A stretch of 64,000 nt of DNA from Osedax frankpressi. Taxonomy: Eukaryota > Annelida > Polychaeta > Sabellida > Siboglinidae. This document shows positions 15,224-32,200 of this stretch, in pieces (within the stretch, counting starts at the first letter, position 1; every line of letters starts with the position of its first letter). The stretch covers positions 124,001-188,000 of the forward strand of contig CAXIVS010000612.1 in assembly GCA_964035775.1 (NCBI GenBank). The letters are read 5' to 3'. The notes below the pieces were generated by a model. The model was not told the origin of the DNA. It saw only the letters and a list, made by a program, of their open reading frames with translations, and made no database searches. The translations under genes and the position numbers were made by a program.

Positions 15224-17040
15224 AACACTAAGATATAACGATATATGATATAACTATATATGATATAACTCTATATGGTATAACTCTAAGATATAACACT
15301 ATATGATATAACTCTATATGATATAACTCTATATGATATAACTCTATATGATATAACTCTATATGATATAACTCTATATGATATAACTCATTATGATATA
15401 ACTCTATATGATATAACTATATATGATATAACTCTATATGATATAACACTAAGATATAACGCTATATGATATAACTATATATGATATAACTCTATAAGAT
15501 ATAACGCTATATGATATAACTCTATATGATATAACTCTATATGATATAACTGTATATGATATAACTCTATATGATATAACTCATTATGATATAACTCTAT
15601 AATATATAACTCTATAAGATATAACACTATATGATATAACTCTATATGATATAACTCATTATTATATAACTCTATATGATATAACTCTATAAGATATAAC
15701 TCTATAAGATATAACTCTATAAGATATAACTCTATAAGATATAACTCTATATGATATAACTCTAAGATATAACTCTATATGATATAACTCTATATGATAT
15801 AACTCTATAAGATATAACTCTATATGATATAACTCTATAATATATAACTCTATAAGATATAACTATATATGATATAACTCTATATAATATAACTTTATAA
15901 TATATAACTTTATAAGATATAACTCAATAAGATATAACTCTATAATATATAACTCTATAAGATATAACTCTATATGATATAACTCTATATGATATAACTC
16001 TATATGATATAACTCTATAAGATATAACTCTATAAGATATAACTCAATAAGATATAACTCTATAATATATAACTTTATAAGATATAACTCTATAAGATAT
16101 AACTCTATAAGATATAACTCTATAATATATAACTCTATATGAAATAACTCTATAAGATATAACTCTATAATATATAACTCTATAATATATAACTTTATAA
16201 GATATAACTCTATAAGATATAACTCTATAAGATATAACTCTATAAGATATAACTCTATAATATATAACTATATAAGATATAACTCTATAAGATATAACTC
16301 TATAAGATATAACTCTATAAGATATAACTCTATAAGATATAACTCTATAAGATAAAACTCTATAAGATATAACTCTATAAGAAATAACTCTATATGATAT
16401 AACTCTATATAATATAACTCTCTAAGATATAACTCTATATGATATAACTCTATATGATATAACTCTACATGATATAACTCTATATGATATAACTCATTAT
16501 GATATAACTCTATATGATATAACTCTATATGATATAACTTTATATGATATAACTCAATAAGATATAACTCTATATGATATAACTCTATATGATATAACTC
16601 TATATGATATAACTCTATATGATATAACTCTATAAGATATAACTATATATGATATAACTCTATATAAAATAACTCTATAATATATAACTTTATAAGATAT
16701 AACTCAATAAGATATAACTCTATAATATATAACTCTATAAGATATAACTCTATATGATATAAACCTATATGATATAACTCTATATGATATAACTCTATAA
16801 GATATAACTCTATAAGATATAACTCAATAAGATATAACTCTATAATATATAACTTTATAAGATATAACTCTATAAGATATAACTCTATAAGATATAACTC
16901 TATAAGATATAACTCTATAAGATATAACTCTATAAGATATAACTCTATAAGATATAACACTATACGATATAACTCTATAAGATAAAACTCTATAAGATAT
17001 AACTCTATAAGATATAACTCTATATGATATAACTATATAA
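15224..17040. repeat. Superrepeat block X, copy 2
   Basis: It begins with the same cactaa, cgatat, ctatat, ggtataac header as 131, 3104 and 19549. The gaaataactc monomer is at 16141, exactly 12,150 bp after 3991, and the tataaaataac monomer at 16666 matches 5954 at 10,712. Unlike copy 1 it has only one gaaataactc, so the inner 1.45-kb duplication arose in copy 1 or was lost here. Confidence 0.83.
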
Positions 17041-17074
17041 GATATAACTCTATATGAGATATAACTCTATATGA
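17041..17074. repeat. Pair of 17-bp monomers
   Basis: Two consecutive monomers read gatataactctatatga, a 2-bp (ga) extension of the normal 15. They sit at the right end of block X copy 2, where the sequence switches to material of a different block. I did not see this 17-bp form elsewhere; other tgagatataac sites are in 15-bp monomers. It looks like a recombination joint that was itself duplicated once. Confidence 0.8.
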
Positions 17075-19506
17075 GATATAACTCTATATGATATAACTCT
17101 ATAATATATAACTTTATAATATATAACTCTATAAGATATAACTCTATAAGATATAACTCTATAATATATAACTTTATAAGATATAACTCTATAAGATATA
17201 ACTCTATAATATATAACTCTATAAGATATAACTCTATAATATATAACTATATAAGATATAACTCTATAAGATATAAGTCTATATGATATAACTCTATAAG
17301 ATATAACTCTATAAGATATAACTCTATAAGATATAACTCTATAATATATAACTTTATAAGATATAACTCTATAAGATATAACTCTATAAGATATAACTCT
17401 ATAAGATATAACTCTATAATATATACCTATTTAAGATATAACTCTATAAGATATAAGTCTATATGATATAACTCTATAAGATATAACTCTATAAGATATA
17501 ACTCTATAAGATATAACTCTATAATATATAACTTTATAAGATATAACTCTATAAGATATAATTTTATAAGATATAACTCAATAAGATATAACTCTATAAT
17601 ATATAACTCTATAAGATATAACTCTATATGATATAACTCTATATGATATAACTCTATATGATATAACTCTATAAGATATAACTCTATAAGATATAACTCT
17701 AAGATATAACTCTATATGATATAACTCTATATAATATAACTCTATATGATATAACTTTATATGATATAACTCTATAATATATAACTATATGAGATATAAC
17801 TCTATATGATATAACTCTATATGATATAACTCTATATGATATAACTCTATAAGATATAACTCTATAAGATATAACTCTATAAGATATAACTCTATAAGAT
17901 ATAACTCTATAAGATATAACTCTATAAGATATAACTCTATAAGATATAACTCTATAAGATATAACTCTATAATATATAACTTTATAAGATATAACTCTAT
18001 AAGATATAACTCTATAAGATATAACTTTATAAGATATAACTCTATAAGATATAACTCTATAAGATATAACTCTATAATATATAACTTTATAAGATATAAC
18101 TCTATAAGATATAACTCTATAATATATAACTCTATAAGATATAACTCTATAATATATAACTATATAAGATATAACTCTATAAGATATAAGTCTATATGAT
18201 ATAACTCTATAAGATATAACTCTATAATATATAACTCTATAAGATATAACTCTATAATATATAACTATATAAGATATAACTCTATAAGATATAAGTCTAT
18301 ATGATATAACTCTATAAGATATAACTCTATAAGATATAACTCTATAAGATATAACTCTATAATATATAACTTTATAAGATATAACTCTATAAGATATAAC
18401 TCTATAAGATATAACTCTATAAGATATAACTCTATAATATATACCTATTTAAGATATAACTCTATAAGATATAAGTCTATATGATATAACTCTATAAGAT
18501 ATAACTCTATAAGATATAACTCTATAAGATATAACTCTATAATATATAACTTTATAAGATATAACTCTATAAGATATAATTTTATAAGATATAACTCAAT
18601 AAGATATAACTCTATAATATATAACTCTATAAGATATAACTCTATATGATATAACTCTATATGATATAACTCTATATGATATAACTCTATATAATATAAC
18701 TCTATATGATATAACTTTATATGATATAACTCTATAATATATAACTATATGAGATATAACTCTATATGATATAACTCTATATGATATAACTCTATATGAT
18801 ATAACTCTATAAGATATAACTCTATAAGATATAACTCTAAGATATAACTCTATATGATATAACTCTATATAATATAACTCTATATGATATAACTTTATAT
18901 GATATAACTCTATAATATATAACTATATGAGATATAACTCTATATGATATAACTCTATAATATATAACTTTATAAGATATAACTCTATAAGATATAACTC
19001 TATAAGATATAACTCTATAATATATAACTTTATAAGATATAACTCTATAAGATATAACTCTATAATATATAACTCTATAAGATATAACTCTATAATATAT
19101 AACTATATAAGATATAACTCTATAAGATATAAGTCTATATGATATAACTCTATAAGATATAACTCTATAAGATATAACTCTATAAGATATAACTCTATAA
19201 TATATAACTATATAAGATATAACTCTATAAGATATAAGTCTATATGATATAACTCTATGAGATATAACTCTATATGATATAACTATATATGATATAACTC
19301 TATAATATATAACTTTATATGATCTAACTCATTATGATATAACTCTATATGATATAACTCTATAAGATATAACTCTATAAGATATAACTCTATAAGATAT
19401 AACTCTATATGATATAACTCAATAAGATATAACTCTATAAGGTATATCTCTATAAGATATAACTCTATAAGATATAACTCTATAATATATAACTTTATAA
19501 GATATA
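17075..19506. repeat. Satellite segment with 1,018-bp tandem duplication
   Basis: The cctatttaag marker lies at 17426 and 18444, with matching gatataatttt and tatgagatataac monomers after each. The distance of 1,018 bp is 67 monomers plus 13 bp, which fits inclusion of a single 13-bp monomer. The segment resembles 9.1-11.1 and 13.4-15.2 kb and leads into a gatctaac/ggtatatctc stretch like that at 11.1-11.3 kb. Confidence 0.82.
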
Positions 19507-21250
19507 ACACTAAGATATAACGCTATATGATATAACGCTATATGATATAACACTAAGATATAACGATATATGATATAACTATATATGATATAACTCTATA
19601 TGGTATAACTCTAAGATATAACACTATATGATATAACTCTATATGATATAACTCTATATGATATAACTCTATATGATATAACTCTATATGATATAACTCT
19701 ATATGATATAACTCTATATGATATAACTCTATATGATATAACTCATTATGATATAACTCTATATGATATAACTATATATGATATAACTCTATATGATATA
19801 ACACTAAGATATAACGCTATATGATATAACTATATATGATATAACTCTATAAGATATAACGCTATATGATATAACTCTATATGATATAACTCTATATGAT
19901 ATAACTGTATATGATATAACTCTATATGATATAACTCATTATGATATAACTCTATAATATATAACTCTATAAGATATAACACTATATGATATAACTCTAT
20001 ATGATATAACTCATTATGATATAACTCTATATGATATAACTCTATAAGATATAACTCTATAAGATATAACTCTATAAGATATAACTCTATAAGATATAAC
20101 TCTATATGATATAACTCTAAGATATAACTCTATATGATATAACTCTATATGATATAACTCTATAAGATATAACTCTATATGATATAACTCTATAATATAT
20201 AACTCTATAAGATATAACTATATATGATATAACTCTATATAATATAACTTTATAATATATAACTTTATAAGATATAACTCAATAAGATATAACTCTATAA
20301 TATATAACTCTATAAGATATAACTCTATATGATATAACTCTATATGATATAACTCTATATGATATAACTCTATAAGATATAACTCTATAAGATATAACTC
20401 AATAAGATATAACTCTATAATATATAACTTTATAAGATATAACTCTATAAGATATAACTCTATAAGATATAACTCTATAATATATAACTCTATATGAAAT
20501 AACTCTATAAGATATAACTCTATAATATATAACTCTATAATATATAACTTTATAAGATATAACTCTATAAGATATAACTCTATAAGATATAACTCTATAA
20601 GATATAACTCTATAATATATAACTATATAAGATATAACTCTATAAGATATAACTCTATAAGATATAACTCTATAAGATATAACTCTATAAGATATAACTC
20701 TATAAGATATAACTCTATAAGATAAAACTCTATAAGATATAACTCTATAAGATATAACTCTATATGATATAACTCTATATAATATAACTCTCTAAGATAT
20801 AACTCTATATGATATAACTCTATATGATATAACTCTACATGATATAACTCTATATGATATAACTCATTATGATATAACTCTATATGATATAACTCTATAT
20901 GATATAACTTTATATGATATAACTCAATAAGATATAACTCTATATGATATAAACCTATATGATATAACTCTATATGATATAACTCTATAAGATATAACTC
21001 TATAAGATATAACTCAATAAGATATAACTCTATAATATATAACTTTATAAGATATAACTCTATAAGATATAACTCTATAAGATATAACTCTATAAGATAT
21101 AACTCTATAAGATATAACTCTATAAGATATAACTCTATACGATATAACTCTATAAGATAAAACTCTATAAGATATAACTCTATAAGATATAACTCTATAT
21201 GATATAACTATATAAGATATAACTCTATATGATATAACTCTATATGATAT
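19507..21250. repeat. Superrepeat block X, copy 3
   Basis: The header cassette starts near 19549 after two cgctat monomers. The gaaataactc monomer at 20496 and the block end in gatatcac at 21246 match copies 1 and 2. The part near 21.0-21.25 kb corresponds to 6.11-6.35 kb at an offset of 14,902. A run of eight pure ...ctatat monomers near 19.63-19.74 kb is longer than in copies 1 and 2, showing local expansion. Confidence 0.82.
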
Positions 21251-22670
21251 CACTCTATATGATATAACTCTATATGATATAACTCTATAAGATATAACTC
21301 TATATGATATAACTCTATATGATATAACTCTATATGATATAACTCTATATGATATAACTCTATAAGATATAACTCTATATGATATAACTCTATATAATAT
21401 AACTCTATATGATGTAACTCTATAAGATATAACTCTAATAGATATAACTCTATACGATATAAGTCTATATGATATAACTCTAAGATATAACTCTATAAGA
21501 TATAACTCTATATGATATAACTCTATATGATATAACTCTATATTATATAACTCTATATGATATAACTCTATATGATATAACTCTATAAGGTATATCTCTA
21601 TAAGATATAACTCTATAAGATATAACTCTATAATATATAACTTTATAAGATATAACTCTATAAGATATAACTCTATAAGATATAACTCTATAATATATAA
21701 CTTTATAAGATATAACTCTATAAGATATAACTCTATAAGATATAACTCTATAATATATAACTTTATAAGATATAACTCTATAAGATATAACTCTATAATA
21801 TATAACTCTATAAGATATAACTCTATAATATATAACTATATAAGATATAACTCTATAAGATATAAGTCTATATGATATAACTCTATAAGATATAACTCTA
21901 TAAGATATAACTCTATAAGATATAACTCTATAATATATAACTATATAAGATATAACTCTATAAGATATAAGTCTATATGATATAACTCTATGAGATATAA
22001 CTCTATATGATATAACTATATATGATATAACTCTATAATATATAACTTTATATGATCTAACTCATTATGATATAACTCTATATGATATAACTCTATAAGA
22101 TATAACTCTATAAGATATAACTCTATAAGATATAACTCTATATGATATAACTTAATAAGATATAACTCTATAAGGTATATCTCTATAAGATATAACTCTA
22201 TAAGATATAACTCTATAATATATAACTTTATAAGATATAACACTAAGATATAACGCTATATGATATAACGCTATATGATATAACGCTATATGATATAACT
22301 ATATATGATATAACTCTATATGATATAACTCTAAGATATAACACTATATGATATAACTCTATAATATATAACTCTATAAGATATAACTCTATATGATATA
22401 ACTCTATATAATATAACTTTATAATATATAACTTTATAAGATATAACTCAATAAGATATAACTCTATAATATATAACTCTATAAGATATAACTCTATATG
22501 ATATAACTCTATATGATATAACTGTATATGATATAACTGTATATGATATAACTCTATAAGATATAACTCTATATGATATAAGTATATAAGATATAACTCT
22601 ATAAGATATAACTCAATAAGATATAACTCTATATGATATAACTCTATAATATATAACTTTATAAGATATA
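21251..22670. repeat. Block Y copy and entry to the 6.5-kb superrepeats
   Basis: gatgtaac lies at 21411, ggtatatctc near 21.59 and again near 22.17 kb, and gatctaac at 22054. The cactaa header at 22239 then repeats the start of block Z (7052, 11350), with one extra cgctat monomer. It is satellite only. Confidence 0.8.
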
Positions 22671-25600
22671 ACTCAATAAGATATAACTCTATATGATATA
22701 ACTCTATATGATATAACTCTATAAGATATAACTATATATGATATAACTCTATATGATATAACACTAAGATATAACTCTATATGATATAACTCTATATGAT
22801 ATAACTCTATATGATATAACTCTATATGATATAACTCATTATGATATAACTCTATATGATATAACTATATATGATATAACTCTATATGATATAACACTAA
22901 GATATAACGCTATATGATATAACTCTATATGATATAACTGTATATGATATAACTCTATATGATATAACTCTATATGATATAACTATATATGATATAACTC
23001 TATATGATATAATACTAAGATATAACGCTATATGATATAACTATATATGATATAACTCTATATGATATAACTCTATATGATATAACTGTATATGATATAA
23101 CTCTATATGATATAACTCTATAAGATATAACGCTATATGATATAACTCTATATTATATAACTGTATATGATATAACTCTATATGATATAACTCTATATGA
23201 TATAACTATATATGATATAACTCTATATGATATAACTCTATATGATATAACTCTATATGATATAACTCATTATGATATAACTCTATATGATATATCTATA
23301 TATGATATAACTCTATATGATATAACACTAAGATATAACGCTATATGATATAACTCTATATGATATAACTCTATATGATTTAACACTAAGATATAACGCT
23401 ATATGATATAGCTATATATGATATAACTCTATATGATATAACTCTATATGATATAACTGTATATGATATAACTCTATATGATATAACTCATTATGATATA
23501 ACTCTATAATATATAACTCTATAAGATATAACACTATATGATATAACTCTATATGATATAACTCATTATGATATAACTGTATATGATATAACTCTATAAG
23601 ATATAACTCTATAAGATATAACTCTATAAGATATAACTCTATATGATATAACTCTAAGATATAACTCTATATGATATAACTCTATATGATATAACTCTAT
23701 ATGATATAACTGTATATGATATAACTGTATATGATATAACTCTATAAGATATAACTCTATATGATATAAGTATATAAGATATAACTCTATATGATATAAC
23801 TATATAAGATATAACTCTATATGATATAACTCTATATGATATCACTCTATATGATATAACTCTATATGATATAACTCTATAAGATATAACTCTATATGAT
23901 ATAACTCTATATGATATAACTCTATATGATATAACTCAATAAGATATAAGTCTATAATATATAACTTTATAAGATATAACTCTATAAGATATAACTCTAT
24001 AAGATATAACTCTATATGATATAACTCTATATGATATAACTCTATAATATATAACTCTATATGATATAACTCTATAAGATATAACTCTATATGATATAAC
24101 TCTATATAATATAACTCTATATGATGTAACTCTATAAGATATAACTCTAATAGATATAACTCTATACGATATAAGTCTATATGATATAACTCTAAGATAT
24201 AACTCTATAAGATATAACTCTATATGATATAACTCTATATGATATAACTCTATATTATATAACTCTATATGATATAACTCTATATGATATAACTCTATAA
24301 GGTATATCTCTATAAGATATAACTCTATAAGATATAACTCTATAATATATAACTTTATAAGATATAACTCTATAAGATATAACTCTATAAGATATAACTC
24401 TATAATATATAACTTTATAAGATATAACTCTATAAGATATAACTCTATAAGATATAACTCTATAAGATATAACTCTATAATATATACCTATTTAAGATAT
24501 AACTCTATAAGATATAAGTCTATATGATATAACTCTATAAGATATAACTCTATAAGATATAACTCTATAAGATATAACTCTATAATATATAACTTTATAA
24601 TATATAACTCTATAAGATATAATTTTATAAGATATAACTCAATAAGATATAACTCTATAATATATAACTCTATAAGATATAACTCTATATAATATAACTC
24701 TATATGATATAACTATATATGATATAACTCTATAAGATATAACTCTATAAGATATAACTCTAAGATATAACTCTATATGATATAACTCTATATAATATAA
24801 CTCTATATGATATAACTTTATATGATATAACTCTATAATATATAACTATATGAGATATAACTCTATATGATATAACTCTATATGATATAACTCTATAAGA
24901 TATAACTCAATAAGATTTAACTCTATATGATATAACTCTATATGATATAACTCTATATGATATAACTCTATAAGATATAACTCTATAAGATATAACTCTA
25001 TATGATATAACTCTATATAATATAACTCTATATGATATAACTTTATATGATATAACTCTATAATATATAACTATATGAGATATAACTCTATATGATATAA
25101 CTCTATATAATATAACTCTATAAGATATAACTCTATATGATATAACTCAATATGATATAACTCTATATAATATAACTCTATAAGATATAACTCTATATGA
25201 TATAACTCTATAAGATATAACTCTATAAGATATAACTCTATAAGATATAACTCTATATGATATAACTCTATATGATATAACTCAATATGATATAACTCTA
25301 TAGAATATAACTCTATAAGATATAACTCTATATAATATAACTCTATAAGATATAACTCTATATGATATAACTCTATAAGATATAACTCTATAAGATATAA
25401 CTGTATATGATATAACTCTATATGATATAACTCTATATGATATAACGCTATATGATATAACTCTATATTATATAACTGTATATGATATAACTCTATATGA
25501 TATAACTCTATATGATATAACTATATATGATATAACTCTATATGATATAACTCTATATGATATAACTCTATATGATATAACTCATTATGATATAACTCTA

Positions 25601-28600
25601 TATGATATATCTATATATGATATAACTCTATATGATATAACACTAAGATATAACGCTATATGATATAACTCTATATGATATAACTCTATATGATTTAACA
25701 CTAAGATATAACGCTATATGATATAACTATATATGATATAACTCTATATGATATAACTCTATATGATATAACTGTATATGATATAACTCTATATGATATA
25801 ACTCATTATGATATAACTATATAATATATAACTCTATAAGATATAACACTATATGATATAACTCTATATGATATAACTCATTATGATATAACTGTATATG
25901 ATATAACTCTATAAGATATAACTCTATAAGATATAACTCTATAAGATATAACTCTATAAGATATAACTCTATATGATATAACTCTAAGATATAACTCTAT
26001 ATGATATAACTCTATATGATATAACTCTATATGATATAACTGTATATGATATAACTGTATATGATATAACTCTATAAGATATAACTCTATATGATATAAG
26101 TATATAAGATATAACTCTATATGATATAACTATATAAGATATAACTCTATATGATATAACTCTATATGATATCACTCTATATGATATAACTCTATATGAT
26201 ATAACTCTATAAGATATAACTCTATATGATATAACTCTATATGATATAACTCTATATGATATAACTCAATAAGATATAAGTCTATAATATATAACTTTAT
26301 AAGATATAACTCTATAAGATATAACTCTATAAGATATAACTCTATATGATATAACTCTATATGATATAACTCTATAAGATATAACTCTATATGATATAAC
26401 TCTATATAATATAACTCTATATGATGTAACTCTATAAGATATAACTCTAATAGATATAACTCTATACGATATAAGTCTATATGATATAACTCTAAGATAT
26501 AACTCTATAAGATATAACTCTATATGATATAACTCTATATGATATAACTCTATATTATATAACTCTATATGATATAACTCTATATGATATAACTCTATAA
26601 GGTATATCTCTATAAGATATAACTCTATAAGATATAACTCTATAATATATAACTTTATAAGATATAACTCTATAAGATATAACTCTATAAGATATAACTC
26701 TATAATATATAACTTTATAAGATATAACTCTATAAGATATAACTCTATAAGATATAACTCTATAAGATATAACTCTATAATATATACCTATTTAAGATAT
26801 AACTCTATAAGATATAAGTCTATATGATATAACTCTATAAGATATAACTCTATAAGATATAACTCTATAAGATATAACTCTATAATATATAATTTTATAA
26901 TATATAACTCAATAAGATATAACTCTATAATATATAACTCTATAAGATATAACTCTATATAATATAACTCTATATGATATAACTATATATGATATAACTC
27001 TATAAGATATAACTCTATAAGATATAACTCTAAGATATAACTCTATATGATATAACTCTATATAATATAACTCTATATGATATAACTTTATATGATATAA
27101 CTCTATAATATATAACTATATGAGATATAACTCTATATGATATAACTCTATATGATATAACTCTATAAGATATAACTCAATAAGATTTAACTCTATATGA
27201 TATAACTCTATATGATATAACTCTATATGATATAACTCTATAAGATATAACTCTATAAGATATAACTCTATATGATATAACTCTATATAATATAACTCTA
27301 TATGATATAACTTTATATGATATAACTCTATAATATATAACTATATGAGATATAACTCTATATGATATAACTCTATATAATATAACTCTATAAGATATAA
27401 CTCTATATGATATAACTCAATATGATATAACTCTATATAATATAACTCTATAAGATATAACTCTATATGATATAACTCTATAAGATATAACTCTATAAGA
27501 TATAACTCTATAAGATATAACTCTATATGATATAACTCTATATGATATAACTCAATATGATATAACTCTATAGAATATAACTCTATAAGATATAACTCTA
27601 TATAATATAACTCTATAAGATATAACTCTATATGATATAACTCTATAAGATATAACTCTATAAGATATAACTCTATAAGATATAACTCTATATGATATAA
27701 CTCTATATGATATAACTCTATATGATATAACTCTATATGATATAACTCTATAAGATATAACTCTATAAGATATAACTCTATAAGATATAACTCTATATGA
27801 TATAACTCTATATGATATAACTCAATATGATATAACTCTATATAATATAACTCTATAAGATATAACTCTATATGATATAACTCTATATGATATAACTCTA
27901 TATAATATAACTCTATAAGATATAACTCTATATGATATAACTCTATAAGATATAACTCTATAAGATATAACTCTATAAGATATAACTCTATATGATATAA
28001 CTCTATATGATATAACTCTATATGATATAACTCTATAGAATATAACTCTATAATATATAACTCTATATAATATAACTCTATAAGATATAACTCTATATGA
28101 TATAACTCTATAAGATATAACTCTATAAGATATAACTCTATAAGATATAACTCTATATGATATAACTCTATATAATATAACTCTATATGATATAACTTTA
28201 TATGATATAACTCTATAATATATAACTATATGAGATATAACTCTATATGATATAACTCTATATGATATAACTCTATAAGATATAACTCAATAAGATTTAA
28301 CTCTATATGATATAACTCTATATGATATAACTCTATATGATATAACTCTATAAGATATAACTCTATAAGATATAACTCTATATGATATAACTCTATATAA
28401 TATAACTCTATATGATATAACTTTATATGATATAACTCTATAATATATAACTATATGAGATATAACTCTATATGATATAACTCTATATAATATAACTCTA
28501 TAAGATATAACTCTATATGATATAACTCTATAAGATATAACTCTATAAGATATAACTCTATAAGATATAACTCTATATGATATAACTCTATATAATATAA

Positions 28601-29245
28601 CTCTATAAGATATAACTCTATATGATATAACTCATTAAGATATAACTCTATAAGATATAACTCTATAAGATATAACTCTATATGATATAACTCTATATGA
28701 TATAACTCAATATGATATAACTCTATAGAATATAACTCTATAAGATATAACTCTATATAATATAACTCTAAAAGATATAACTCTATATGATATAACTCTA
28801 TAAGATATAACTCTATAAGATATAACTCTATAAGATATAACTCTATATGATATAACTCTATATGATATAACTCTATATGATATAACTCTATATGATATAA
28901 CTCTATAAGATATAACTCTATAAGATATAACTCTATAAGATATAACTCTATATGATATAACTCTATATGATATAACTCAATATGATATAACTCTATATAA
29001 TATAACTCTATAAGATATAACTCTATATGATATAACTCTATATGATATAACTCTATATAATATAACTCTATAAGATATAACTCTATATGATATAACTCTA
29101 TAAGATATAACTCTATAAGATATAACTCTATAAGATATAACTCTATATGATATAACTCTATATGATATAACTCAATATGATATAACTCTATAGAATATAA
29201 CTCTATAAGATATAACTCTATATAATATAACTCTATAAGATATAA
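22671..29245. repeat. 6.6-kb superrepeat, unit 1
   Basis: This matches the next unit at offsets of 6,574 to 6,589 over most of its length: gatgtaac 24123 to 30712 and 26423 to 33012; ctatagaat 25302 to 31891; gatatcac 23838 to 30427. Inside it, two barcode sets (gatgtaac at 24123 and 26423) are 2,300 bp apart, so an older 2.3-kb tandem duplication lies within. The right part (27.0-29.2 kb) has four ctatagaat monomers arranged as a 1,155-bp doublet. Confidence 0.87.
27000..29245. repeat. 1,155-bp doublet (block W), copy 1
   Basis: agaat landmarks from the ctatagaat monomer lie at 27572, 28037, 28727 and 29192. The first and third, and the second and fourth, are 1,155 bp (77 monomers) apart, and each pair is 465 bp (31 monomers) apart. 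The same 465-bp spacing is kept in the copies at 44.1-46.4 and 49.1-51.3 kb, where the doublet period is 1,110 bp. Confidence 0.85.
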
Positions 29246-32200
29246 CTCAATAAGATATAACTCTATATGATATAACTCTATATGATATAACTCTATAAGA
29301 TATAACTATATATGATATAACTCTATATGATATAACACTAAGATATAACTCTATATGATATAACTCTATATGATATAACTCTATATGATATAACTCTATA
29401 TGATATAACTCATTATGATATAACTCTATATGATATAACTATATATGATATAACTCTATATGATATAACACTAAGATATAACGCTATATGATATAACTCT
29501 ATATGATATAACTGTATATGATATAACACTAAGATATAACGCTATATGATATAACTATATATGATATAACTCTATATGATATAACTCTATATGATATAAC
29601 TGTATATGATATAACTCTATATGATATAACTCTATAAGATATAACGCTATATGATATAACTCTATATTATATAACTGTATATGATATAACTCTATATGAT
29701 ATAACTCTATATGATATAACTATATATGATATAACTCTATATGATATAACTCTATATGATATAACTCTATATGATATAACTCATTATGATATAACTCTAT
29801 ATGATATATCTATATATGATATAACTCTATATGATATAACACTAAGATATAACGCTATATGATATAACTCTATATGATATAACTCTATATGATTTAACAC
29901 TAAGATATAACGCTATATGATATAGCTATATATGATATAACTCTATATGATATAACTCTATATGATATAACTGTATATGATATAACTCTATATGATATAG
30001 CTATATATGATATAACTCTATATGATATAACTCTATATGATATAACTGTATATGATATAACTCTATATGATATAACTCATTATGATATAACTCTATAATA
30101 TATAACTCTATAAGATATAACACTATATGATATAACTCTATATGATATAACTCATTATGATATAACTGTATATGATATAACTCTATAAGATATAACTCTA
30201 TAAGATATAACTCTATAAGATATAACTCTATATGATATAACTCTAAGATATAACTCTATATGATATAACTCTATATGATATAACTCTATATGATATAACT
30301 GTATATGATATAACTGTATATGATATAACTCTATAAGATATAACTCTATATGATATAAGTATATAAGATATAACTCTATATGATATAACTATATAAGATA
30401 TAACTCTATATGATATAACTCTATATGATATCACTCTATATGATATAACTCTATATGATATAACTCTATAAGATATAACTCTATATGATATAACTCTATA
30501 TGATATAACTCTATATGATATAACTCAATAAGATATAAGTCTATAATATATAACTTTATAAGATATAACTCTATAAGATATAACTCTATAAGATATAACT
30601 CTATATGATATAACTCTATATGATATAACTCTATAATATATAACTCTATATGATATAACTCTATAAGATATAACTCTATATGATATAACTCTATATAATA
30701 TAACTCTATATGATGTAACTCTATAAGATATAACTCTAATAGATATAACTCTATACGATATAAGTCTATATGATATAACTCTAAGATATAACTCTATAAG
30801 ATATAACTCTATATGATATAACTCTATATGATATAACTCTATATTATATAACTCTATATGATATAACTCTATATGATATAACTCTATAAGGTATATCTCT
30901 ATAAGATATAACTCTATAAGATATAACTCTATAATATATAACTTTATAAGATATAACTCTATAAGATATAACTCTATAAGATATAACTCTATAATATATA
31001 ACTTTATAAGATATAACTCTATAAGATATAACTCTATAAGATATAACTCTATAAGATATAACTCTATAATATATACCTATTTAAGATATAACTCTATAAG
31101 ATATAAGTCTATATGATATAACTCTATAAGATATAACTCTATAAGATATAACTCTATAAGATATAACTCTATAATATATAACTTTATAATATATAACTCT
31201 ATAAGATATAATTTTATAAGATATAACTCAATAAGATATAACTCTATAATATATAACTCTATAAGATATAACTCTATATAATATAACTCTATATGATATA
31301 ACTATATATGATATAACTCTATAAGATATAACTCTATAAGATATAACTCTAAGATATAACTCTATATGATATAACTCTATATAATATAACTCTATATGAT
31401 ATAACTTTATATGATATAACTCTATAATATATAACTATATGAGATATAACTCTATATGATATAACTCTATATGATATAACTCTATAAGATATAACTCAAT
31501 AAGATTTAACTCTATATGATATAACTCTATATGATATAACTCTATATGATATAACTCTATAAGATATAACTCTATAAGATATAACTCTATATGATATAAC
31601 TCTATATAATATAACTCTATATGATATAACTTTATATGATATAACTCTATAATATATAACTATATGAGATATAACTCTATATGATATAACTCTATATAAT
31701 ATAACTCTATAAGATATAACTCTATATGATATAACTCAATATGATATAACTCTATATAATATAACTCTATAAGATATAACTCTATATGATATAACTCTAT
31801 AAGATATAACTCTATAAGATATAACTCTATAAGATATAACTCTATATGATATAACTCTATATGATATAACTCAATATGATATAACTCTATAGAATATAAC
31901 TCTATAAGATATAACTCTATATAATATAACTCTATAAGATATAACTCTATATGATATAACTCTATAAGATATAACTCTATAAGATATAACTGTATATGAT
32001 ATAACTCTATATGATATAACTCTATATGATATAACGCTATATGATATAACTCTATATTATATAACTGTATATGATATAACTCTATATGATATAACTCTAT
32101 ATGATATAACTATATATGATATAACTCTATATGATATAACTCTATATGATATAACTCTATATGATATAACTCATTATGATATAACTCTATATGATATATC

